Assembly: GCA_026708015.1 (NCBI GenBank)
Contig: JAPOVT010000053.1
Span: 1-57,745, forward strand
Source of the DNA: a bacterium
GTDB lineage: Bacteria; Actinomycetota; Acidimicrobiia; Acidimicrobiales; Bin134
Reading direction: 5' to 3'
Length of the DNA: 57,745 nt
This document shows positions 51,402 through 57,745 of the stretch, piece by piece; position 1 is the first letter of the stretch, and each line of letters starts with the position of its first letter. The position numbers were made by a program, and so were the translations under genes. A model generated the notes under the pieces. That model was not told the DNA's origin. It was given only the letters and a program-made list of their open reading frames with translations, and ran no database searches.

Positions 51402-51602
51402 TCAGAGGCCGAGGTCGAGGTCTGCATCCTGATCGAGGTTGTCCGGTCCCAGGTCGGGGGTGAAGTCGATGTCTTCTGTCTTGTAGCCCAGTTCGTAGCC
51501 CTGGGCCTCGACGGCCCATCCGCCGATCACCACGAAGTTCACGCCGCGGTCGGCGAGCGTGGCCGCGATGCGCTCTAGGCGGTCGGCGGTGTCCATGGCC
51601 AC
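51402..51602 (-). pseudogene. truncated AbiEii-like nucleotidyltransferase
   Basis: 66 codons: VNFVVIGGWAVEAQGYELG and TEDIDFTPDLG match the first 60 residues of the nucleotidyltransferase at the right end of the window, then the frame ends in an unrelated Asp/Leu tail. The metal motif EDID is present but two thirds of the enzyme is missing. Its stop abuts the helicase stop, so the island boundary probably cut it. It follows the double-HTH gene by eight bases. Confidence 0.8.
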
Positions 51603-51610
51603 TGCTGGGG

Positions 51611-52384
51611 TCAGTCCAAGACCACTGCGGTTGCGAAGGCGCTCTCGCCGTTTCGCATCCGCCTGGCGTAGCGCCCAGGGTCGCCTAGCGCTCGCAGGTG
51701 GAGCCCGTCGTCGTGATCGTCGTAGGGCTCAAGGCGGGACCGCAAACCGAATCCCATCGTCGACAGCACCCTCTCAAGCTCTTTGACTGGCGGTCGGAGA
51801 GCGCCGATTTCGATGGCGGCGACCTCGGCCTGGTCCAGCCCGGCCACAGCGGCAAGGCCAGCTTGTCCCATCCTGCGACGCTGTCGCGCTGAGCGCACCA
51901 AAATGGCCGCCCAGCCGCCGCCGTCGCGGCGAGTCGGCCCCGCCCCGAACAACCGAGGCGGTGCCGGATCGGTCCCGTCCCAGTCCGGCTGCGCCCCCAC
52001 AGGCGGGCCGGGAGGACGAAGCCCGTGCGAACGCCGGAACTCGACAAGCTCCGAGAATGCTCCCCTCACCCGCGCCACCTCAGACTCGCACACCACCGAA
52101 TGAGCTGCGCCTGGCTCCCCGTTGGTGCCCGCCCGCACCTCCAGACCCACCGAGTTGACCAGCCGCTCCACCGTGTCCAGCGCCGGATCGAACCGGCCCG
52201 CCTCGATTGCCCGCACCAATTCCGCGTCGCAGCCGGCAGCCTCCGCCAACTCCACAGGCCGCAGCCCCAAAGCGGCCCGAGCGACCAGAACCAATCCAGC
52301 AGCTATCCCAACGGGCGCATCGCCACAGCGCCCATTCCCAAGCGCTCCCCGAGCCGACACAGCGTCGCTAGCCGCCACAGCCAT
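51611..52384 (-). CDS. double-HTH regulator (antitoxin-like), left copy
   Basis: 257 residues. Two XRE-like HTH segments: GLRPVELAEAAGCDAELVRAIEAGRFDP near the N-terminus and RMGQAGLAAVAGLDQAEVAAIEIGALRP near 185, joined by a linker with RRDGGGWAAILVR and ending in YDDHDDGLHLRALGDP. The right copy (56537-57286) has the same layout. Paired with a nucleotidyltransferase it resembles an antitoxin of an MNT/AbiE-type module; this is inference. Confidence 0.72.
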   Translation of the reverse strand: MAVAASDAVSARGALGNGRCGDAPVGIAAGLVLVARAALGLRPVELAEAAGCDAELVRAIEAGRFDPALDTVERLVNSVGLEVRAGTNGEPGAAHSVVCESEVARVRGAFSELVEFRRSHGLRPPGPPVGAQPDWDGTDPAPPRLFGAGPTRRDGGGWAAILVRSARQRRRMGQAGLAAVAGLDQAEVAAIEIGALRPPVKELERVLSTMGFGLRSRLEPYDDHDDGLHLRALGDPGRYARRMRNGESAFATAVVLD

Positions 52385-52862
52385 ACTCTACCCGCAGCCT
52401 CAGATTGCGGCCTCCTGCATGCCTCGATCCGCTGCCGTCACCAATTGCCGAAATCATGCTGGCCATCATGCCAAACGCCAATGGTCGCAACCGGTCGAAA
52501 CCCCCCTGAGGCACCGGTCGAAACCCCAAAACCGCTTACGACCGCCAAATGCCGGTCAGGGCGGAGCCGAGATGATCAGAGCCCCGAGAGCGTCTAGAAC
52601 CACATCAAATACCACCACAACCCGAATCACACCGACCACAAGCGACCGAAGGCAACAGCCAGCCAGAACCGCACCCAAGCAAGAGACGAGTCCGAACCAG
52701 GCTGGGCATCCCACCGTCAGCCAGTGAATGCCCAGCCAGCAGTTACCAGCGAGCAAAAGTCGGGTGTACACGCTTGCACTAGAAGTGCCGCTCCCGACCA
52801 TTATTTTCGTTTGGTTATCGAACAGTCTTGTGTTCGTATATCGAACGACTATCGTGTGCGCC
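52385..52862. other. 478-base divergent intergenic region with repeats
   Basis: Between the leftward double-HTH gene and the rightward small HTH-like gene. A 15-base direct repeat ACCGGTCGAAACCCC occurs at 52490-52504 and 52513-52527, period 23, about two helical turns. An AT-rich promoter-like stretch lies at 52800-52850. Otherwise nothing coding is convincing; open frames here are antisense noise. Confidence 0.5.
52815..52846 (+). promoter_or_regulatory. overlapping inverted repeats before the small HTH-like gene
   Basis: TATCGAAC appears twice (52816-52823 and 52839-52846). GAACA-N6-TGTTC and GTTCG-N5-CGAAC overlap in this span. It resembles but does not match the mycobacterial SOS box (TCGAAC-N4-GTTCGA), since spacings are wrong. 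A likely operator next to the gene start at 52863. Confidence 0.4.
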
Positions 52863-53243
52863 GTGAAGAACGATGCGCCGCTGGCCGACCTGACCGACAA
52901 GGAGCTCAGAGCGCTCCTGAACGACGACAGCCTCCCACTGGCACAGCAGATAGAGGTTCTCGACGAGCGCCGCCGCAGGGCCGCTGTTCGGCGCAAGGCT
53001 GAGGAAATGGCCGAGCTGGTGGCAACGGTCCCGGCCATGGCCGCTTTGGACGACAGCGCCGAGTTGGTGCGCAAAACCCAAACCCGGCTCGACCGGGCCA
53101 AATGGGCGCGGACCAAGGCCGTCCAAGCAGCTCTCGCCGCTGGCTACAGCGTTCGTACCGTCGCCGAGGTCGCCCATGTAGCGCCCTCTACTGCGCTCAG
53201 GCTCGGTGCTGCGGAACTAGGAGCCGAGCCGCCGCCCGCCTAG
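52863..53243 (+). CDS. hypothetical protein with C-terminal HTH-like segment
   Basis: 126 residues from the GTG at 52863. A charged, probably coiled-coil body (DLTDKELRALLNDD, LDERRRRAAVRRKAEEMAEL) and a C-terminal AGYSVRTVAEVAHVAPSTALRLG that reads as a helix-turn-helix. Family not recognised. The operator-like repeats just upstream fit a self-regulating DNA-binding protein. Confidence 0.6.
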   Translation: MKNDAPLADLTDKELRALLNDDSLPLAQQIEVLDERRRRAAVRRKAEEMAELVATVPAMAALDDSAELVRKTQTRLDRAKWARTKAVQAALAAGYSVRTVAEVAHVAPSTALRLGAAELGAEPPPA

Positions 53244-53351
53244 CCGGGTTCTCGGCTGAGGCGGCCGTGCCGCTAGCCAAGGCGGGCTTTTCGGCGGCAG
53301 CGACCTCGGCGTTGGTGGGCCGGCGGGTCGGTTAGGCAGGTGCCTCGTGGG

Positions 53352-54797
53352 TTACTGGTAATGGCGCTGGCCTCCGGGGGGTGTGAGGTGGTTTTGGATC
53401 TGGGTGTCCAGGCTCATGGCTTGTTCGCATTGGGTGTGGTGCCTGGTTGGCGGGTCGTGGGTGCAGTAGTGCTCCACGGGTTGTATGTCCAGCACGGCGG
53501 CGCTGGCGCCGGCTTTGTCGCAGGGGTGTATCTGGGGTTCGTGGGGTTGTTTTGCGCGGGTGTTGTAGCCGTCGGTGTGGAAGTCTGGCGGGGCTATGGG
53601 GTGGGCGATGATCCGGTCGCCGGTGGTCATGGGTCCGATGTCGCCGTTCCACAGCGCCCAGGATTCCTCGTCGAAGCGGGCCTGGGGGTAGGGCAACTGT
53701 AGCCATATGGCGAGCGGCTGGCCGTCGGGGCCAGTGTGCTTCCATAGACCTCCCCACAGCACCGACTGCGGCGCCGAGGCCGCGGTAGGATACAGATACA
53801 CGCACTTGGGTGCCGGGATGTAGCTCGGCGACACTGATTCTATCGACAGAATCCCGACCAGTTTGGACAGCTCGATTTCCATGTCGGGATGGTATGGATG
53901 CATGTCGTAAAACGGAGGCGTTATTAGTTCTGCAACGGGGGGCGGCTCGCCGGGGCCCAGGCCCGGAGCGGGTGGCTCGACACCGGGGGCGGAGCCTTGT
54001 TGTTCCAGCAGATCGCGCTGGTTCCAAGGTCTCGCATCCTCCACGCAAATGCGCTCCAGTTCTTCACCTTCGTGCCATACCCACTCTGACGGTCTGTTTG
54101 TGCAAAGCCACTCCACGGATGTCCAAAGGCCCTCAGGAGTGGCGTACCCGTGGGCGGGGCAGAGGTCCCAGAAGAGATGCAGATCGTGGGGCTCCTTGTC
54201 CCCAATGTCTTCAAATAGCGGGTCTGAGGCCACGATGACTCGGTCGCCGTGGGAGACCGGGATGTCATATTCCCACAGCGGGTTCCACAGCGTGCGGGTG
54301 TTTTCATCGAAGCGAGCGTCGGGATAGATCAGCGACAACGCCAGGCGCCGCCCCTCCCATTCCGCCCCTGGGTCAACCAAAAGCCCCTCCGTGTCGACAT
54401 ACGAGACATTGGTGAGATACGCGCAAGACGGTTCAATGGACACGATCCCGTGCAAAAAGAAGCTCGACCCGCTCTCCCGTAGGGGGTAGTCCACCCACAT
54501 ACCCGCCAGTGGAGGCCTCGGCCAATCTGCGCCATTTCCCAGGTCGCCGTCTAGATCCACCGTCTTGGGCTCTTCGGCCGGTGGGTTTGCTGTGGCTTGT
54601 TCGTGCTTGACCGTCGCGGACACGATGGCTTCTGGCTCTTCCAAAGCCGTCTTGTGTCCCGACGAGCACCCGGCAGCGGCCAATGTAAAGCACACCGCCG
54701 TAACCCCACATCGCACAGCCCACCAACATGGTGCCGCACGGCGCGGCGCAGGGCGCCTTCTGTCGCGGCAGCTACTGTGTTGGTCGTGCCCTCTCAT
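53352..54797 (-). CDS. secreted lipoprotein with two internal repeats, function unknown
   Basis: 481 residues. An Arg-rich N-region, hydrophobic core and lipobox LAAAGC predict a lipoprotein. Two homologous halves each contain GI(V/L)SIE, a CxYL strand, LxLxYPDARFDE or LQLPYPQARFDE, then LWN and a GDRI(I/V)A strand. No enzymatic motif seen. It follows the protease gene by 80 bases on the same strand and may be its partner or substrate at the cell surface. Confidence 0.68.
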   Translation of the reverse strand: MRGHDQHSSCRDRRRPAPRRAAPCWWAVRCGVTAVCFTLAAAGCSSGHKTALEEPEAIVSATVKHEQATANPPAEEPKTVDLDGDLGNGADWPRPPLAGMWVDYPLRESGSSFFLHGIVSIEPSCAYLTNVSYVDTEGLLVDPGAEWEGRRLALSLIYPDARFDENTRTLWNPLWEYDIPVSHGDRVIVASDPLFEDIGDKEPHDLHLFWDLCPAHGYATPEGLWTSVEWLCTNRPSEWVWHEGEELERICVEDARPWNQRDLLEQQGSAPGVEPPAPGLGPGEPPPVAELITPPFYDMHPYHPDMEIELSKLVGILSIESVSPSYIPAPKCVYLYPTAASAPQSVLWGGLWKHTGPDGQPLAIWLQLPYPQARFDEESWALWNGDIGPMTTGDRIIAHPIAPPDFHTDGYNTRAKQPHEPQIHPCDKAGASAAVLDIQPVEHYCTHDPPTRHHTQCEQAMSLDTQIQNHLTPPGGQRHYQ

Positions 54798-54877
54798 GTG
54801 ATAATTCCCGTAGTTGTCAGGGGGCCGTGAGCGTGACCGGTTCGGTGAGCAAGCTTACGCCCAGGAAGGACTGAACC

Positions 54878-56209
54878 TCATCGATCGCTGAGAACGGTCA
54901 CCGTCCTGCCTTCCAATGTGCAATTGTTCACATCGTCGCCTATAAGGCCCGACATTATTCCGTAGGCTGTTCCGCCTCTGTAGAACGGTCCTCCGCTGTC
55001 CCCTCGGCAGCCCTTTAGGTATGCGCCCTCAACTTTCACGAACACGGAATCGCATGCCACTAAGCCGCCGGTGGAGTCGCGGCATGGATTGCTCGCCGAC
55101 ATCCGTTGGTGGTTGATGTTGGTGACCCGGCCGCAGGATGTCTTGCTGTTCTTGCCGGTGTGGCAGACGAAGTCGTCTTGCATGTTGGCGCGACTCTCTG
55201 TCCTGAGGACGTCGTAGGAAGGCGTGGGGTAGCTGGCAGGGTCGCGGCACAGAAAGTCGTCGAGTACATAGTGGGACCCGCTGTCAGGCGCGGGAATGCG
55301 ATGGAACTGGGCGTCGGCGGTGGCGCTCAGCCAGCCGTAAACGAATGGCAATTCCACATCGCTTATGCTGAACGGCACGGTTTCGGTTGGGAGATCGTTG
55401 CCGCAGTGGCCGGCGGTGATGATGCCGTAGTCGCTGCTGCTGGCTCGATGGGCTGTGAACCCCGAGGTGCAATTGACTATCCCAGATATCTCTTCACCGC
55501 CCTGGAAGCTCTCAGCCAGGGCGATGCCGCGGCCGTCGGCGATTGTGAAGGCCACCTGGATGTGGCCTTGGAGCATTCCTGCGATTATGGCTGCGCTCTG
55601 CTCGAAGGCCAGCTCGGATACCGTGCCTAGCGGGCCGATCTCCGAAGCCAGGCCGGGGTCTATGCCGACGCGGACGGTGTTGCCTGCCATGTCGGTCTCC
55701 AAGAACGTGACGACCTCGGCCACGCCCGCTCCTATCCCGGCGCCCTCGAGATCGCCCGGCGCGCCTGGTGTGGCCTGTCCCTCTTCGCCGGTGTTGCCTA
55801 GCGCGCCGCCGCTGGCAGGGTTTTGGGCTGTGAAGAGTTGGGCGGCGAGGGCGTTCTGCGCGGCTTGGAGATCGGTGTAGCTGTGTTGGGCACCGGTACG
55901 GATCTCCACGTCGTTGTGGGCGTCGGCTGCGGCTGCCGCCTCAGCGCTGGCGGGTTCGTCGCCGGTGAGCAGCACCCAGCCCACAAAGCTGCCGCGGTGG
56001 TCGATACCCCAGCCCGCTGTCCGCATCGTCTCAATGCTGCGGATCGTCGCCAGAGTTTCCTGGATAGCGTCGATTCGTCCGAGGCGGCGGTGGGCTTCAG
56101 TTTGCGTCACCGAGTATTCCAGCGCGTACGACGCCACAGCCACGTCCACCGGCTCCGCAGTTGGGCTTGGTCCTATCGGCATCGACTGCTTGTCATCAGC
56201 CGCATGCAC
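54878..56209 (-). CDS. trypsin-like (S1-family) serine protease
   Basis: 443 residues from the first usable start, GTG at 56209. Catalytic triad: H268 in ITAGHCG, D299 in ATADAQF, S405 in CRGDSGGPFY; Cys pairs around 269, 401 and 430 fit disulfides. A long N-terminal region (1-245) looks like a pro-domain of the streptogrisin type. Oddity: the start lacks a signal peptide, yet the in-frame codons directly upstream encode NAIGLFVFGATTASTVHA, a typical signal core and cleavage site, without an ATG, GTG or TTG before it. An unusual start codon or a lost start is likely. Secreted role inferred. Confidence 0.8.
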   Translation of the reverse strand: MHAADDKQSMPIGPSPTAEPVDVAVASYALEYSVTQTEAHRRLGRIDAIQETLATIRSIETMRTAGWGIDHRGSFVGWVLLTGDEPASAEAAAAADAHNDVEIRTGAQHSYTDLQAAQNALAAQLFTAQNPASGGALGNTGEEGQATPGAPGDLEGAGIGAGVAEVVTFLETDMAGNTVRVGIDPGLASEIGPLGTVSELAFEQSAAIIAGMLQGHIQVAFTIADGRGIALAESFQGGEEISGIVNCTSGFTAHRASSSDYGIITAGHCGNDLPTETVPFSISDVELPFVYGWLSATADAQFHRIPAPDSGSHYVLDDFLCRDPASYPTPSYDVLRTESRANMQDDFVCHTGKNSKTSCGRVTNINHQRMSASNPCRDSTGGLVACDSVFVKVEGAYLKGCRGDSGGPFYRGGTAYGIMSGLIGDDVNNCTLEGRTVTVLSDR

Positions 56210-56536
56210 AGTGCTTGCGGTTGTCGCCCCAAAAACGAACAGTCCGATTGCGTTGGGCTGTCTACTCCCTTGGTCGCTGCTGGGGGCCAGCTGCTGGTTG
56301 TGGCGGGTGTGCGGTCTACGCCGCAGGGTTTCGTCCCCGCACAGGTCAGCCGATGGCGCTGTTGTGGACGGGAATGTAGGGGCGGGTTGTTAAGATTGGG
56401 TTGTGAGTTGGGCGAGTCCAACAGAAGGTGGCTTCAGCCGCTACCTGGCGGTGCCGGTGGGCATCGGATTGCGTTTCGACGGCTATGTGGACGCGGGTTG
56501 CGGAAGTTGGATGGCGAGCAGCCGGGAGTGTTGGCG
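56210..56536. other. 327-base divergent region
   Basis: Between the leftward protease and the rightward double-HTH gene. Its left 60 bases encode, in the protease frame, a signal-peptide-like stretch with no normal start. A TTGTTAAGATTGGGTTGTGAG stretch near 56386-56406 is less GC-rich and may be the promoter for the rightward gene. No other gene seen. Confidence 0.4.
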
Positions 56537-57286
56537 GTGACTGGCCAGCGGTTCAGCGGCGCGGCCGAGCCTGTGGGTGTCGCGGCAGGTCTGGCGTCGG
56601 CGCTAGTACGCACCGCGCGCGCCGCTTTGGGAATCACGGCGGCGGAGATGGCAGCTGCTGCGGGATGCGATGTTGAGCTGGTGGTCGACATCGAGTCGGG
56701 CCGGCTGGATCCGACGTTGGACACGGTGGGCAGGCTAGTGAGCTCGGTGGGTCTGGAGGTCCGGGCGGGCCCTGGCCGCGAGCCTGACGGCCGGTATGTC
56801 GGCGTGGATAGCGACGAGGCGCAGCGGTTGGGCGCGGCTTTCCACGAGGCCTGCGAGTTCGCCGCCCAATTCGGGGCCGGCCCGCCGGGGCCGGTGGAGG
56901 GTACCCAGCCAGAATGGGACGGCGCCGACCCAGCGCCGGCTCATCTGTTCGGGGCCGGTCTGACCCGCCGCGACGGCGGCGGGTGGGCGGCGCTTTTGGT
57001 GCGAGACGAGCGGTCCCGCCTGGACATGACCCGAGGGGAGCTGGCCGCCGCCGTCGGCCTTGATACCTCAGATGTGGCTTCGATCGAGTCCGGTGCCGTC
57101 AAGCTGGCTGTGGGCCAGTTGCAGGCCGTACTCGCTGCCATGGGAGCCAGCCTGGTGGCCCGCCTAGAGGTCTATGACGCCCACGATGACACCCTGCACC
57201 TCAAAGCGTTGTCCGCCCCGCAAGGCTACCGAAACAGGATCAGGGCCGCCCGAGAGGCGTTCTCCGACGCCGTTGTGCTGGGCTAA
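56537..57286 (+). CDS. double-HTH regulator (antitoxin-like), right copy
   Basis: 249 residues from the GTG at 56537, with GGGAG eight bases upstream; the frame is open much further left but that part is antisense to the protease. Two XRE-like segments: GITAAEMAAAAGCDVELVVDIESGRLDP and DMTRGELAAAVGLDTSDVASIESGAVKL. It is clearly paralogous to the left copy, including RRDGGGWAALLVR and the C-terminal YDAHDDTLHLKAL. Two bases separate it from the nucleotidyltransferase gene, so they are cotranscribed. Confidence 0.75.
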   Translation: MTGQRFSGAAEPVGVAAGLASALVRTARAALGITAAEMAAAAGCDVELVVDIESGRLDPTLDTVGRLVSSVGLEVRAGPGREPDGRYVGVDSDEAQRLGAAFHEACEFAAQFGAGPPGPVEGTQPEWDGADPAPAHLFGAGLTRRDGGGWAALLVRDERSRLDMTRGELAAAVGLDTSDVASIESGAVKLAVGQLQAVLAAMGASLVARLEVYDAHDDTLHLKALSAPQGYRNRIRAAREAFSDAVVLG

Positions 57287-57288
57287 CC

Positions 57289-57745
57289 GTGGCTGACAGC
57301 GCTGAGGGCCTGGCCCGCATCGCAGCGGCGTTCGTTCGCCGGGGGGTGAACTTCGTGGCCATAGGCGGGTGGGCTGTGCAGGCCCAGGGCTTCGATCTCG
57401 GCTACGAAACCGAGGACATCGACTTCACACCCGACCTGGGCCAAGACAACCTAGAGCGGATCGTGAAGGCCCTCGAAGACCTCGAGGCGCAGACCATGTA
57501 TCGGGGCCTTGTGTTAGACATCCTGCCCGACGCTCAGGGCCTGGCTCGCACGACGGTTTGGACCATGACGTGTCCTCACGGCAATTTCGACTTGGTGTTC
57601 GACCCCGCCGGTCTTGACGGCTACCAGCAGCTGCTCCGCACAGCTCACCCCGTCAGCATCAACGCCGGCGGCCAGCGCATTGTGGATGCTGCAGATCCCG
57701 TGGAGCCGCATGAGGCGCTCCACGCGTTTGCGGTTCACACGCTGG
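57289..57745 (+). CDS. AbiEii-like nucleotidyltransferase, cut by the window end
   Basis: At least 152 residues from a GTG two bases after the regulator stop; no stop before the edge. VNFVAIGGWAVQAQGFDLG and TEDIDFTPDLG supply the GG loop and Asp-x-Asp metal site of polymerase-beta-type nucleotidyltransferases; FDLVFDP is the likely third acidic strand. With the upstream double-HTH protein it resembles a type IV-like or MNT toxin-antitoxin module, where the transferase modifies tRNA or the partner. That role is inference. Confidence 0.75.
   Translation, partial: MADSAEGLARIAAAFVRRGVNFVAIGGWAVQAQGFDLGYETEDIDFTPDLGQDNLERIVKALEDLEAQTMYRGLVLDILPDAQGLARTTVWTMTCPHGNFDLVFDPAGLDGYQQLLRTAHPVSINAGGQRIVDAADPVEPHEALHAFAVHTL

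Noticed and set aside
52815..52846. SOS/LexA box
   Set aside because: Half-sites TCGAAC and GTTCG are present but spacings differ from the actinobacterial consensus with N4.
52556..53116. 186-codon leftward frame in the divergent region
   Set aside because: Opposite the small HTH-like gene and composed of biased residues; no start signal.

Overview
The window is about 57.7 kb of high-GC DNA. Dense operons, frequent GTG starts, fused LivH-LivM permeases, an LPXTG-anchored nucleotidase, F420/flavin-type LLM oxidoreductase and FadD3-like ligase point to an actinobacterium; Acidimicrobiia is my best guess from style, not from a marker gene. No transposase, integrase, rRNA, replication origin or CRISPR array is visible.

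Left part (1-36.4 kb) is ordinary chromosome. It opens with the start of a leftward gene running off the edge, an AlbA-type DNA-binding regulator, an exported LPXTG 5'-nucleotidase, and a VapB/VapC-type toxin-antitoxin pair. Then follow an MFS exporter, a methyltransferase, a three-subunit molybdenum hydroxylase (FAD, 2Fe-2S and Mo subunits in M-S-L order), a DMT exporter, tRNA-Asn and tRNA with CAT anticodon, a PAP2 membrane phosphatase, an inositol-monophosphatase-family enzyme and tRNA-Val. Two branched-chain-type ABC uptake clusters (14.4-19.7 kb and 25.3-29.9 kb) bracket a catabolic set: LLM oxidoreductase, quinone-reductase-like MDR enzyme, enoyl-CoA hydratase, NIPSNAP-like protein, amidohydrolase, and just after, an acyl-CoA ligase. 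This looks like uptake and CoA-dependent breakdown of an unidentified carboxylic or hydrophobic substrate. A housekeeping operon follows (TauE/SafE exporter, HTH protein, PhoH, YbeY, CorC), then an AlkA-like glycosylase and two convergent MarR paralogues.

Right part (36.9-57.7 kb) is a defence-like accessory island. It holds (i) a 1384-residue NACHT-type STAND NTPase with a C-terminal PD-(D/E)XK-like nuclease motif, coupled by ATGA overlap to an AAA/DUF4143 ATPase whose Walker A is split off by a frameshift; (ii) a restriction-modification-like operon: a PglX/type IIG-like adenine methyltransferase, two tandem target-recognition cassettes and a PLD-SNF2 helicase; (iii) two inverted copies of a module of a double-HTH regulator and an AbiEii-like nucleotidyltransferase, flanking a small HTH-like protein, a two-repeat lipoprotein and a trypsin-like protease.

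The most striking part is 45.8-48.1 kb. The methyltransferase reading frame is broken at a run of 13 G, the first recognition cassette at a run of 11 G, and a (TC)8 tract lies between. A 65-68 bp linker is triplicated so that each copy encodes the same peptide in a different frame. I read this as a contingency locus: slippage and linker recombination could switch methylation on or off and exchange recognition domains, as G-tract variation does in Streptomyces Pgl. A decaying pseudogene or a misassembly is the main alternative.
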